Assembly (NCBI RefSeq): GCF_008806595.1
Contig: NZ_VZRB01000006.1
Span: 284,881-348,880, forward strand
Direction of reading: 5' to 3'
Origin: Streptomyces luteolifulvus
GTDB taxonomy: Bacteria > Actinomycetota > Actinomycetes > Streptomycetales > Streptomycetaceae
Length of the DNA stretch: 64,000 bases
The position numbers and the translations under genes are program-made. This document shows, in pieces, positions 44,135-53,181 of this stretch. The notes below the pieces were generated by a model. That model did not search any database, had not been told where the DNA came from, and saw nothing but the letters and a program-made list of their open reading frames with translations. The first letter of the stretch is position 1. Every line of letters begins with the position of its first letter.

Positions 44135-47100
44135 CTACTTGCCGTAGTACGCGTTGTAGATCGAGATCGTCGACTTGTTGCCCTTCTTGTCGGCGATCTT
44201 CGCGTGGAAGGAGATGGCCTTGCCCTTCTCCGGGTTCTTCACGGTGATCTTGCCGTCCTTGACGTCGACCTTCTTCCAGGTCTGGCCGTAGTCGTAGGAC
44301 ACGTACACCGACAGCGACTTCAGGTTGGCACCCTTGGCCGCACCCTCGACGATCACCGGGATCTTGACCTTCTCGCCGGCCGTGACCTTGTTGTCCAGGC
44401 CCGTGGTCGCCGCGAAGCGAGCCGAGGACGCGGGCAGCTTGGTGAGGTCGGTGGTCTTCTTGGAGCGGAACGTCCAGCTCGCGTCCACGCGGGTGGAGGC
44501 CGCCGCGATCTTGACGCTGCGCTTGACCGACGTCGTCAGCTTGTACTCGGCGTCGCCGGACGGGACCTTGAACTCCTTCTCGCCGAACAGCGGGTCGTCG
44601 TGGGAGCCGACCTTGGTGCCGTTGCGGTAGAGGGTCGTGTTGACCGAGGTGAACAGCGAGGAGCCCGGGTTGCCCTTGCCGTCGGCGAACAGCGGCAGGA
44701 CACCGGAGATCTTGTTGCCGTCACGGAAGAGGCCGAAGTCCTTGGTGAGGTGCGGTCCGAAGACGGCCGTGTTGACCCGCTTCGTGTAGGACTGGCCCGC
44801 CTTGAAGGTGTGCGGCTCGCCGAGCGTGTAGTACGCCTCGGTGATGGGGAAGCCGTCCGCGTCGACGCCGCCGCTCTGCTCGAAGTCCAGCTGCCACTTC
44901 ACGCCGTCCGAGGTGGACAGGTGCAGGGTGCGGGTGCCGGGCAGGGTCTGCGGGATGCCGATGGAGGAGGCGCTGTTGCTGGCGGGCAGCCAGCCCACCG
45001 CCGAGAGGTAGCCCTTCTTGCCGCTCGCCCCGGAGCCCAGCTTGGCCTTCACCGTGGCCAGCTCGCTCGCCTTGTAGTGCTTGGTGTAGCCGGTGGCGAG
45101 CTCGGTGACCGTGCCGCCGGCGGTGGTGTCGTACTGCTCGTCGGCACCCTTGGTCCAGTGGCTGTCCCACTGCTGGGTCAGCGAACCGTCGGTGACCTTC
45201 GGGCCCAGGTGGGCGCTGCGGAAGTTGGTGTACGAGTCGAGCCACCAGCCGAAGCCGAAGCTGGCGCCGGGCGTGCTGACCGCGTATTCCGCCGTGGCGA
45301 ACTCCGACTTGGCGTCCGTGTCGGGAACGGTGATGTCGACCGGCTTCGCGGTGCGGGCGTCCAGCGTGAGCGTGAGGTTCTTGGTGACGCTCAGCTTCGG
45401 CCGGGCGAGCCAGTCGGCGCCCTTGGTGAAGTCCTCCGGGTCCACGAAGAACGCGGAGTCCAGGACGTAACCGCCGCGCGGAACGCGGGCGGTCACGGTG
45501 CCGTCGGCGTCGTACGGCGAGTAGAACTTCTCCTTGGCGAGGCCGGAGAGGCCCACCAGGCTGGTGTTGTAGTTCTTGGCCGGGTTGCCGTCACGGTCGA
45601 TGAACTTCAGCGTGACGTCGTACGACTCGACCTCGCGCTGCACCGCGGCCGCCGTGCGCACGCTCTGGCCGCCGCCCGTCGCGGTCACGTACGCGGAGTA
45701 CGCGCCGTCGACGGTGCCGCCCAGCTTGGTGTTGACGGTCAGGTCGACGGAGGCCTTGCCGCCCGCCGGGACCGTCACCGTGGTGGCGCCGAGCTTGAAG
45801 AAGCCGACCGGAGCGGCCTGACCCTTCGGGTTGGTCGCGGTCGACGTGAGCTTGAGCGTGACGTCCTTCGTACCGAGGTTGCGGTACGTCAGCTGCTTGG
45901 TGACCGGCGTGTCGTCGGTGTGCGGCCACTGCTGGATGCCGAAGCCCACCGACGAGGGGTCGGCGATCACGGACTGCTTGATGGCCTTGTCGACCTGGAT
46001 GCGGCCCGAACCCTGCTCGAACGGCGTGTACGTGCCGCCCTTGGTCGAGCCGGTCAGCGTGCCCTTGAGCTCGGCGTACGTCCAGTCCGGGTGCTGCTGC
46101 TTGAGGATCGCCGCCGCGCCCGCGACATGCGGGGTCGCCATCGACGTACCGGAGATGGTGAGGTAGCCCTCGGGCTTCTGCCCGACCTCCTGCTCGATGA
46201 TGCTGCCCGGGGCCGCGGCCGCGGTGATGTCCACACCCGGCGCGGTCACGTCGGGCTTGATCTGCCCGTCCATGCCGGGGCCGCGGCTGGAGAAGGAGGC
46301 CAGTTTGTCCTGGTCGTCGACCGCGCCGACGGTGAGCGCGGAGGCAGCGCTGCCCGGGGAGCCGACGGTCTGCGCGCCGAACTCGCCCTCGTTGCCGGCG
46401 GCGATGGCGAACAGGATGCCCTTGGTCTCGGAGAGCTTGTTGACCTCGGCTTCCAGCGGGTCGATCTCCGGGGTGTCGCCGCCGCCCAGGCTCAGGTTGA
46501 CGACGTCGGCGCCCTGCTCGGCCGCCCACTCCATGCCCGCGAGGATCTGCGAGTCGTCGCCGTAGCCGTCGTCGCTGAGCACCTTGCCGTTGAGCAGCTT
46601 CGCGCCCGGCGCGACGCCCTTGAACTTGCCGGCCGACTTGGCGCCCGTACCGGCCGCGATGGAGGCGACGTGCGTGCCGTGGCCGAACTTGTCGGTCGCG
46701 TCGGCGGAGGTGGAGAAGTTCTTGGACGCGATCACCTGGTCCTTGAGGTCCGGGTGCGTCGCGTCGACACCGGTGTCCAGGACGGCGATCTTGACGCCCT
46801 TGCCGTCGTAGCCGGCCGCCCACGCGGTGGGGGCGCCGATCTGCGGCACGGACTTGTCGAGGCTGGCCTTGCGGACGCCGTCGAGCCAGACGTGCGCGAT
46901 ACCGGAGGCGGTTCTGTCGCCGTCGGTGACCGCGTCCCACAGCTCGGGCGCGTCCTCGACCTTGGTCTGGATCGCGTCCGCGTTCAGGGACTTGAGGCTG
47001 GTACGGAGCTTGCCCGCGTCACGGACGTCGGCCTTGGCGGCCCCGGCGGCGCCCTTGTAGCCGACGATGACCTTCAGGCCGGACTTCTGGGACTTGCGGG

Positions 47101-47458
47101 TGGTGGCCTTGTTGAGCTCGGTGACGTCGAACAGGCGCTGGTCGAGCTTGCCGTTCGCGACCAGGCGGGCGACGTCGGCCGGTATCAGATAGGTGTGGCC
47201 GTCGGCCTTGCGGAGCTGGACGGGTATGTGGCCGCGGCCCTTGGCGGGTTCCACGCCCACGACCCGGCCCTTGGCGTCGACGACGACGCGGTCACCGGTG
47301 ATCAGGGTGAGGCGGTGCTTCGACGTGAGCTGGGCCTTCGAAGTGCCGGTCGCCTGTGCGGCCTTCGCGGATGCCGGGCTGGTCATGCCCGCCGCCAACG
47401 CCACGGCGGCCGCCGTGGCGATCGTGGCCGCGCATGCCTTTTTCACTTGTCTACGCAA
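44135..47458 (-). CDS. Large secreted subtilisin-like serine protease (S8)
   Basis: About 1107 residues. The likely start is a TTG at 47458 behind AAGGGGGAG; a GTG at 47443 is an alternative. The signal peptide is ACAATIATAAAVALAAGMTSPASA. A propeptide of ~170 residues is followed by the S8 domain with an intact triad: D228 (AVLDTGVDATHPDL), H260 (FGHGTHVASIAAG), S439 (SGTSMATPHVAG), plus the oxyanion Asn in AIAAGNEG. The remaining ~600 residues are beta-rich domains with no anchor. It should act outside the cell on proteins, for nutrition or development. A terminator follows. It is the largest gene in the window. Confidence 0.95.
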   Translation of the reverse strand: MRRQVKKACAATIATAAAVALAAGMTSPASAKAAQATGTSKAQLTSKHRLTLITGDRVVVDAKGRVVGVEPAKGRGHIPVQLRKADGHTYLIPADVARLVANGKLDQRLFDVTELNKATTRKSQKSGLKVIVGYKGAAGAAKADVRDAGKLRTSLKSLNADAIQTKVEDAPELWDAVTDGDRTASGIAHVWLDGVRKASLDKSVPQIGAPTAWAAGYDGKGVKIAVLDTGVDATHPDLKDQVIASKNFSTSADATDKFGHGTHVASIAAGTGAKSAGKFKGVAPGAKLLNGKVLSDDGYGDDSQILAGMEWAAEQGADVVNLSLGGGDTPEIDPLEAEVNKLSETKGILFAIAAGNEGEFGAQTVGSPGSAASALTVGAVDDQDKLASFSSRGPGMDGQIKPDVTAPGVDITAAAAPGSIIEQEVGQKPEGYLTISGTSMATPHVAGAAAILKQQHPDWTYAELKGTLTGSTKGGTYTPFEQGSGRIQVDKAIKQSVIADPSSVGFGIQQWPHTDDTPVTKQLTYRNLGTKDVTLKLTSTATNPKGQAAPVGFFKLGATTVTVPAGGKASVDLTVNTKLGGTVDGAYSAYVTATGGGQSVRTAAAVQREVESYDVTLKFIDRDGNPAKNYNTSLVGLSGLAKEKFYSPYDADGTVTARVPRGGYVLDSAFFVDPEDFTKGADWLARPKLSVTKNLTLTLDARTAKPVDITVPDTDAKSEFATAEYAVSTPGASFGFGWWLDSYTNFRSAHLGPKVTDGSLTQQWDSHWTKGADEQYDTTAGGTVTELATGYTKHYKASELATVKAKLGSGASGKKGYLSAVGWLPASNSASSIGIPQTLPGTRTLHLSTSDGVKWQLDFEQSGGVDADGFPITEAYYTLGEPHTFKAGQSYTKRVNTAVFGPHLTKDFGLFRDGNKISGVLPLFADGKGNPGSSLFTSVNTTLYRNGTKVGSHDDPLFGEKEFKVPSGDAEYKLTTSVKRSVKIAAASTRVDASWTFRSKKTTDLTKLPASSARFAATTGLDNKVTAGEKVKIPVIVEGAAKGANLKSLSVYVSYDYGQTWKKVDVKDGKITVKNPEKGKAISFHAKIADKKGNKSTISIYNAYYGK

Positions 47459-47532
47459 AACTCCCCCTTGCGGAAGTACCGGGTGAATTCCCCGTTCACC
47501 CGGCCGGGGGAGGTCTCGCACGCATGCGCGTG

Positions 47533-47565
47533 CACCCCCCGGAGGACGCAGTATGCCGGGGGGTG
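47533..47565 (-). terminator. 10-bp stem hairpin after the MacB-like ABC operon
   Basis: CACCCCCCGG (47533-47542) pairs exactly with CCGGGGGGTG (47556-47565). It lies between the end of the ABC ATPase gene and the start of the protease gene, both on the minus strand. It may end the former or attenuate the latter. Confidence 0.65.
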
Positions 47566-47606
47566 ATCACTTGGCTCAACAGGCAAGCAACAGAGAGGGC
47601 TTTCTG

Positions 47607-48293
47607 TTACGAGTTTGTCGTGTTCTCCTCCACCGAGATCCGCCCCTTGCGGATCGTCGCGAGACGCGGGGCCTTCTTCGCGATCGACGAGTCGTGGGTG
47701 ACCATGATGAAAGTGAGCCCGAGCTCCTTCCACATGCGTTCGAGTACGTCCATGATCTCGTCCCGCATCGACTCGTCGAGGTTTCCGGTGGGTTCGTCGG
47801 CGAGCAGCACCTTCGGCTGCTTCACCAGCGCCCGGGCGATGGCGACGCGCTGCTGCTGGCCGCCGGACATCTCGCCCGGCAGATGCCCGAGCCGCTCCCC
47901 CAGACCGACCGACTCCAGTGCGTCGGCGGCGAGTTCGCGCCGTTCCTTCCCCTTTGCGCCCAGGGGTACGAGGGCGGTCTCGACGTTCTCCTGTGCGGTG
48001 AGGGTGGGGATCAGGTTGAAGCTCTGGAAGACGAAACCGATGTTCTCGCTGCGGATCTTGGTGAGTCTGGCCTCGGGCAGCCTGGCCAGGTCGGTGCCGT
48101 CGAGGACGACTTCGCCCTCGGTGGGGCGGTCGAGGCCGCCGAGCATCTGGAGGAGGGTGGACTTGCCGCCGCCGGTGGGACCCTGGATGACCAGACGGTC
48201 CCCGTCGGCGATGGTGAGGTCGACGCCTTCGAGGGCGTGGACGGTTTCCTTGCCTCGGGTGTAGCGCTTCGTGACATTTCTGAGTTCGTACAT
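47607..48293 (-). CDS. ABC transporter ATPase, MacB/LolD family
   Basis: 228 residues, the compact size of this family. Walker A is QGPTGGGKST, where the usual SGSGKS is TGGGKS. Q-loop VFQSFNLIPTLTAQENV, signature MSGGQQQRVAIARAL, Walker B VLLADEPTGNLD and H-loop MVTHD are intact. It drives an FtsX/MacB-type permease, encoded just upstream (48409-49875), in a mechanotransmission-type machine rather than a classic importer. The two genes are 115 bases apart, a gap that contains a dispersed repeat. Confidence 0.93.
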   Translation of the reverse strand: MYELRNVTKRYTRGKETVHALEGVDLTIADGDRLVIQGPTGGGKSTLLQMLGGLDRPTEGEVVLDGTDLARLPEARLTKIRSENIGFVFQSFNLIPTLTAQENVETALVPLGAKGKERRELAADALESVGLGERLGHLPGEMSGGQQQRVAIARALVKQPKVLLADEPTGNLDESMRDEIMDVLERMWKELGLTFIMVTHDSSIAKKAPRLATIRKGRISVEENTTNS

Positions 48294-48325
48294 GTGGGTG
48301 GCTCCTGGGAGGGGTTCGTCGCTTT

Positions 48326-48375
48326 TCGGCTGCGGGTTCGTGGGGGCTGGTCGCGCAGTTCCGCGCGCACCTGGG
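48326..48375. repeat. Dispersed Streptomyces intergenic repeat of the GGTCGCGCAGTTCC type
   Basis: The sequence around tgggggctggtcgcgcagtt followed by ccgcgcgcacctg matches the well-known Streptomyces intergenic repeat consensus by recollection. It sits between permease and ATPase genes. Confidence 0.55.
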
Positions 48376-48408
48376 GTGGGTCGGCTCGCGCGGGTCGAGG
48401 GCGGTCCG

Positions 48409-49875
48409 CTACTCCACGCGGCGCAGCGCGTCCGCCGGCCGCAGCCGCGACGCCCGCCATCCGCCGAACGCGCCCGCGATCAGGCCGCCCGTGACCGCGA
48501 GGCCCACCGCGATCGCCACCGTCGTCACGCTCACCGGGGCCGTGAGGGCGACGTCCAGGGTCTTGGCGGCCGCCCGGCCCGGTCCGCCGCCGAAGCCGCC
48601 GGGACCGCCTCCCGTGCCGCCGCCCGCGCCACCGCCCAACTGGGCCTGCAACGTGGGGCTGACGGCCGTCACGGCGTACGCGCCCGCGAGGCCGAGGGCG
48701 ATGCCCAGCGCACCGCCCAGCAGACCGTTGACCATCGCCTCGCCGACGACCTGCCGGGTGACCCGGCCCGACCTCCAGCCAAGTGCCTTGAGCGTGCCGA
48801 ACTCGCGCACCCGGCGGGAGACCGCCGAGGAGGTGAGCAGACCGGCGACCAGGAAGGCGGCCACGAGCACCGCGATGGACAGCCACTTGCCGACGGTGGT
48901 GGCGAGCGAGGAGGCCGTGGACAGGGAGCCGGAGACGGTGTCCGCGAGGTCGGCGGACGTGGTGACCGTCGTACCCGGGATGTTCTTCTGGATCGCCGAC
49001 TTGACGGCGTCGATCCGCTGCGAGCCGGTCGCCTTGACGTAGATCGTGGTGACCTTGTTCTTCGCGTCGCCGATCGTCTGCGCCTGTTCGAGCGGGATGT
49101 AGAGGTTGGCGGCCGAGTCACCGCTGTCGGCTGTCGCGACGCCGATGACCTTGAACTTGACGCTCTTGATGGTGACGGTGGAGCCGACCTTGAGCTTCTT
49201 CTCCTTGGCGTACGCCGAGTCGACGACGGCCACCTTGGCGTCGGTCTCCGTCGACGTGAACGTACGACCGCTGGTGATCTTCGAGGAGGTCAGGGGGCCG
49301 AGGGCGGGCTTGGTGACATCGGTGCCGAAGACCGAGTAGCTGTTGACGTCGAAGTCGGCACCGCCGCCCCGCACTTCGCCCTGCGGCTCACTGCTGGTGC
49401 CGCCGCTCGGGCCGGGGCCCGCACCCTGCTGGTCGCCGCCGTTGCCGTTCTGCTGGACCTGGCCCCGGGTGAACTGGCCGTCGACCTTGATGACCTGGAG
49501 GCTGAGGCCGCCGGCCGCGTCCGAGACACCGCTCTGCGCCCCGACCTTGGTCACGGTCGAGCCGGCCAGGGTCTCGAAGCCCTGCACCATGACGACGTCG
49601 CTGCTCTGCTCCTCGTCGGAGCCGCTGTCCCGGGCGTCGAACTGGAAGCGCGGGCGGTCGGAGCCGCTCGCCTGCGGCTCGGCCGCCTTGGTGACCGTCA
49701 TGTCGGTGCCCAGTCCGTAGAGGGACTGGAGGACCTTCTCCTGGGCCTTGCCCATGCCGGACGACACGGAGTTGACCACGATGACCAGCGCGATGCCGAG
49801 CGCGAGGCCGGAGGCGACGACGAGGGCCGCCTTTCTGCGGCGGCGCAGCTCGCGCCTCAGGTAGGTGAAGAACAT
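48409..49875 (-). CDS. FtsX/MacB-type ABC permease
   Basis: 488 residues. One N-terminal helix (about 15-38, ALVVASGLALGIALVIVVNS) is followed by a large external MacB-like domain (about 40-320) and three C-terminal helices. The external domain has a Gly/Gln/Asn-rich insertion (about 150-180). A second Gly-rich stretch (GGGAGGGTGGGPGG) lies in the loop before the last helix. The final GWRASRLRPADALRRVE is the family end. A -10-like TACGGT ends 6 bases before the ATG, so the transcript may be leaderless. It pairs with the ATPase downstream; the cargo is unknown. Confidence 0.92.
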   Translation of the reverse strand: MFFTYLRRELRRRRKAALVVASGLALGIALVIVVNSVSSGMGKAQEKVLQSLYGLGTDMTVTKAAEPQASGSDRPRFQFDARDSGSDEEQSSDVVMVQGFETLAGSTVTKVGAQSGVSDAAGGLSLQVIKVDGQFTRGQVQQNGNGGDQQGAGPGPSGGTSSEPQGEVRGGGADFDVNSYSVFGTDVTKPALGPLTSSKITSGRTFTSTETDAKVAVVDSAYAKEKKLKVGSTVTIKSVKFKVIGVATADSGDSAANLYIPLEQAQTIGDAKNKVTTIYVKATGSQRIDAVKSAIQKNIPGTTVTTSADLADTVSGSLSTASSLATTVGKWLSIAVLVAAFLVAGLLTSSAVSRRVREFGTLKALGWRSGRVTRQVVGEAMVNGLLGGALGIALGLAGAYAVTAVSPTLQAQLGGGAGGGTGGGPGGFGGGPGRAAAKTLDVALTAPVSVTTVAIAVGLAVTGGLIAGAFGGWRASRLRPADALRRVE

Positions 49876-50046
49876 GACCGCACCGTAGGAACGGCGCGTG
49901 ATGACTGGATAAGGCCGCCGTAAGAGAAGGATGAGAAGGCAGTGGGGGGCACCGGCCGGAAACAAGGCAGTGGGCGGCCCCGGAAACACCGGTGCCGCCC
50001 CTGGGGGCGGCACCGGAGAGCTGTGAATCGTCGGATCGCCGGACCG

Positions 50047-51294
50047 TCAGACGGCCGAACCGGCCTTCCACTGCGCCCAGTCCATGTTCCAGCCGTTGAG
50101 GCCGTTGTCCGGGGCCACCGTCTTGTCGCCGGTGTTCTGCACGACCACGACGTCACCGAGGATCGAGTTGGTGTAGAACCAGTAGCCGGCCGTGCCCTTG
50201 TCGTTGGCGCCCTTCGTGTCCGACAGACCCACACAGCCGTGGCTGGTGTTCACGCTGCCGAAGATGGACTTGGCGCCCCAGTAGTTGCCGTGCACGAAGG
50301 TGCCGGAGTTCGTCAGACGGATGGCGTGCGGCACGTCCTTGATGTCGTACTCGCCCTTGCCGTCGTCGTCGGTGAAGCCCACGGTCGCGCCGTTCATGCG
50401 CGTCTCCTTGAACTTCTCCGACATCACCATCTGACCCTCGTAGGTCTTGTTGTCGGGCGAACCGGCCGAGATCGGGATGGTCTTGATGGTCTTGCCGTTG
50501 CGCGTGACCTTCATCTGCTTGGACTGCGCGTCGACGTAGGAGACCTGGTTGCGGCCGATCTTGAAAGTGACCGTCTTCTGCTGAACGCCGAAGACACCGG
50601 AGGCGCCCTCGACACCGTCGAGCGCGAGCTTCAGCGTGACGGTGGAGTTCTCCTGCCAGTACTCCTCGGGCCGGCAGTCCATGCGGTTGGCGTTGAACCA
50701 GTGGCAGACGACCTCCTGGCCGCCGCTGGAGGTGACGGTGATGCCCTTCTGGACCGCGGCCTTGTTGGTGATCGCCTTGTCGAAGTTGATCGACACGGGG
50801 TAGCCGACGCCGACGGTGGAACCGTCCTCGGGCGAGAAGTTCCCGATGAAGCTGTTGGCCGGGGAGACCGTGGTGAACGAGGCGTTCTCGTGGGCGGCGC
50901 GACCGGCCGAGTCCTTCGCGGTCGCCTTCAGCTTGTAGGTGGTGGAGCGCTCCAGCTGGGCGCTGGGCTTCCAGCTCTTCTTGTCGGCGGATATCTGGCC
51001 CTCGACGGCCGTGCCCTCGGCCGTCGTCATCGTCACCTCGGTGAGCGTGCCCTTGCTCACGGTGACGGCGGCCGAGTTGTTGATGGAGGCGTTGTCCGAG
51101 CCGTCCTTGGGCGTGATCTTGATCTGGGCCTCGGAGGTCTTCTTGGCTGCCGCCTCGTCGACCTTGGCCTGCGACGTGTCCTTGCCGTCGCCGCCATCGG
51201 CGTCACCGCCGCTGGAACAGGCCGAGAGCACCAGCACACCGCCGAGCAGCGCGGACGCGACCGTCAGGCCCCTGCGCCGCTTACTGTTCGTCAT
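50047..51294 (-). CDS. L,D-transpeptidase lipoprotein with Ig-like domains
   Basis: 415 residues. The lipoprotein signal is TVASALLGGVLVLSACSSG (lipobox LSAC). Two Ig-like domains (about 50-245) are followed by a YkuD catalytic domain with FVHGNYWGAKSIFGSVNTSHGCVGLS, containing the nucleophile Cys in SHGC. It forms 3-3 peptidoglycan crosslinks at the outer face of the membrane. The architecture matches mycobacterial LdtMt2-type enzymes. The ATG at 51294 has GGAGA upstream; an ATG five codons earlier (51309) is also possible. Confidence 0.94.
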   Translation of the reverse strand: MTNSKRRRGLTVASALLGGVLVLSACSSGGDADGGDGKDTSQAKVDEAAAKKTSEAQIKITPKDGSDNASINNSAAVTVSKGTLTEVTMTTAEGTAVEGQISADKKSWKPSAQLERSTTYKLKATAKDSAGRAAHENASFTTVSPANSFIGNFSPEDGSTVGVGYPVSINFDKAITNKAAVQKGITVTSSGGQEVVCHWFNANRMDCRPEEYWQENSTVTLKLALDGVEGASGVFGVQQKTVTFKIGRNQVSYVDAQSKQMKVTRNGKTIKTIPISAGSPDNKTYEGQMVMSEKFKETRMNGATVGFTDDDGKGEYDIKDVPHAIRLTNSGTFVHGNYWGAKSIFGSVNTSHGCVGLSDTKGANDKGTAGYWFYTNSILGDVVVVQNTGDKTVAPDNGLNGWNMDWAQWKAGSAV

Positions 51295-51466
51295 CACACG
51301 CTTCTCCATCGTTGCCGAATCCCCAGAACCCAGAGAGTCCCCGTTAACAAGACTTCAACGCTACGACCGGCCGGTCCCGTTCCACATTTTCTGTAGGTGT
51401 GGGGCACACCACGTCCGCCGGGGCGGGTGGTGCGTATGCGGTCCGTGCGCCCCCTGAGACGACGAA

Positions 51467-51494
51467 ACCCCGGACGGCGGTTGCCGCCCGGGGT
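51467..51494 (-). terminator. 12-bp stem hairpin (one mismatch)
   Basis: ACCCCGGACGGC (51467-51478) and GCCGCCCGGGGT (51483-51494) pair with a single A-C mismatch around GGTT. It follows the 51515-51883 gene on the minus strand. Confidence 0.7.
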
Positions 51495-51514
51495 CACGAT
51501 TTTCCCAAGCCGCG

Positions 51515-51883
51515 TCAGCCGGCCCGGCCGTCGCCGGCCACGACCTCGTCCTCGACGTAGTCGTCCTCGTCGACATCATCCTCGTCGAGGTCCCAGTCCG
51601 GCGAGTCCGGGTCGTATTCGATCTGCTCGCTGCTCCAGGAGGCCTGGGCGAGTTCGATCCCCGGCACATCGCTGACCAGGTCGAACGGATCAACGAGGTA
51701 GGCGAGGGCTTCCGCAGTGTCTTCCGTCACAGCGCTCTCGGCGTGTGTCCGCTCGGTGGCGGGCATGTCGTCGTCGGCGACGATGCGCCGCAACGCGGTC
51801 TTGATGACCGCGTCCCGGTCCTCGACCTCGAGAACGAGTTCTACGCGAAGGCGTACAAAACGTGATGTCTCAGGAGTGCTCAT
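51515..51883 (-). CDS. Conserved acidic hypothetical protein
   Basis: 122 residues from the ATG at 51883 with AGGAG just upstream of it (minus strand GAGCACTCCTGAG region). The N-terminal half is alpha/beta (FVRLRVELVLEVEDRDAVIKTALRRIV). The C-terminal 30 residues are almost all Asp/Glu (DLDEDDVDEDDYVEDE). Soluble. It is conserved near the L,D-transpeptidase gene in Streptomyces by recollection. Divergent from the sortase-substrate gene. Function unknown. Confidence 0.78.
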   Translation of the reverse strand: MSTPETSRFVRLRVELVLEVEDRDAVIKTALRRIVADDDMPATERTHAESAVTEDTAEALAYLVDPFDLVSDVPGIELAQASWSSEQIEYDPDSPDWDLDEDDVDEDDYVEDEVVAGDGRAG

Positions 51884-51992
51884 GCCCGGAGCGTAAGGCC
51901 CGATGCTCCCGTGACTTTCCCGTGACCCGCGCCTTTCACTAACATCGCCCCACACGGCCAATTCACCGGCGTCACAAGGGGTTCGATATTCC

Positions 51993-52307
51993 GTGTCATC
52001 CGCTCGCCGTCCGTTGCTGACCGCCACCGCCGCGGGGACCCTTCTGGGCGCCCTGTGGTTCGTTCCGTCCGCGAACGCAACGCAGGACGGCCCGGCGAGA
52101 GCGGAGTCCTCGGCGAGCCCCGCGCCGCAGGTCACGACGCAGGCGCGGGCCGCGTCCACGGTCTCGGACGGGGCCGCGAGCGAGCCCCGGCTGGCCGACA
52201 CGGGAAGCTTCGACACGACGCCGTACGTGGTCGGCGGGACCACGCTGCTGGCTGTGGGTGCCGGGTTCGTCGTTTATTCGGTTCGCCGGGAACGCCTCGG
52301 TTTCTGA
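51993..52307 (+). CDS. Small secreted sortase substrate (LAxTG class)
   Basis: 104 residues from a GTG. A signal peptide (LLTATAAGTLLGALWFVPSANA) is followed by a short Ala/Ser/Pro-rich mature part. The C-terminal sorting signal is LADTG (residues about 67-71), then a hydrophobic helix (YVVGGTTLLAVGAGFVVYS) and a basic end (RRERLGF). LAxTG is the recognition motif of class E sortases, which in Streptomyces anchor chaplins. The mature peptide is only about 40 residues, too short for a folded enzyme. Confidence 0.85.
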   Translation: MSSARRPLLTATAAGTLLGALWFVPSANATQDGPARAESSASPAPQVTTQARAASTVSDGAASEPRLADTGSFDTTPYVVGGTTLLAVGAGFVVYSVRRERLGF

Positions 52308-52313
52308 ATCCAC

Positions 52314-52343
52314 TTGACGCTTCCTTGACGGGGACTTCATAGT
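52314..52343 (+). promoter_or_regulatory. Promoter for a probably leaderless lipoprotein mRNA
   Basis: -35 TTGACG (52314-52319), 18-base spacer, -10 CATAGT (52338-52343). The ATG at 52350 is 7 bases past the -10, where transcription should begin, and no ribosome site is present. Confidence 0.55.
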
Positions 52344-52349
52344 CCGCCC

Positions 52350-53126
52350 ATGAAGAGATCATCGGGGGCACGGCTGTGCGCCACGGCTGCTGTGAGCGCA
52401 CTGTCGCTCGCCCTCGTCACGGGCTGCTCGGACTCCGGCAAGGACTCCGACGACGCCAAGGAATCCGCCTCCTCGTCGGCTCCGGCCGCGAAGGCGCTGA
52501 CCGCGGCCGACCTCGAGAAACTGCTGCTCACCCAGAGCGAGATCAAGGGCTTCAAGGTCGCCTCGGGGGACGACACCATGCCGAAGTCCAAGGACCAGGT
52601 GAAGACCGACAAGGCACAGTGCGCGCCGCTCGCCTGGGCGACGGCCGGTCTCGCTCCGGGTGACACGGACGCGAACGCCAGCAACTCCCTCACGGAGGAC
52701 AAGACCTCGAAGGCCACGTCCCCGGCGGACATCGACGAGGCCGACATCGAGGACGCCCTCAAGGTCAGACTCACGTTCGTGGGCCTGTCCTCGTACGAGG
52801 GCGACGGCGCGCAGAAGGCGATGAAGGCCGTTTCTGACGGCGTGACAGCCTGTTCCGGCGGATACGGCTTCCCTGCGGAGGGCGAGAAGACGAAGGTCAC
52901 CAAGGTCGCCGCGGAGAAGGGGTCCGGGAGCGGCGACGAGACGGTGGCGTTCTCCTCGGACATCGACGTGGACGGCGAGGGCACGGCCACCTTCCACACC
53001 GAAGTGGTGCGCAGCGGCAACACCATCGCCACGTTCTACACGGTGGACTTCGCCTCGCTCGCCTCCGGCGAGCCGGCCGAGATCCCGGCGGCCGTCATCG
53101 AGGCGCAGGTCGCCAAGGTCAGGTGA
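52350..53126 (+). CDS. Lipoprotein, hypothetical (LppX/PknH-sensor-like size)
   Basis: 258 residues. The signal ends in a lipobox LVTGC (C26), then a Ser/Asp/Lys-rich linker. The remaining ~200 residues form a soluble alpha/beta domain with two Cys (QCAPLAW, TACSGGYGF) that may form a disulfide, as in PknH-sensor-like or LpqN-like actinobacterial lipoproteins. The similarity is only in size and Cys pattern. Translation seems leaderless. Convergent with hutH. Confidence 0.85.
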   Translation: MKRSSGARLCATAAVSALSLALVTGCSDSGKDSDDAKESASSSAPAAKALTAADLEKLLLTQSEIKGFKVASGDDTMPKSKDQVKTDKAQCAPLAWATAGLAPGDTDANASNSLTEDKTSKATSPADIDEADIEDALKVRLTFVGLSSYEGDGAQKAMKAVSDGVTACSGGYGFPAEGEKTKVTKVAAEKGSGSGDETVAFSSDIDVDGEGTATFHTEVVRSGNTIATFYTVDFASLASGEPAEIPAAVIEAQVAKVR

Positions 53127-53181
53127 GCCGAGAGGCCGCCGTCGGGGGAGGACGACGGCGGCCTCGTACGGACACAAGCGG

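Noticed and set aside
44204..47566. 1120-residue plus-strand frame antisense to the protease
   Set aside because: High-GC genes leave an open antisense frame. The product is Arg/Val/Gly/Leu-rich with no motif, and the minus strand encodes a complete subtilisin.
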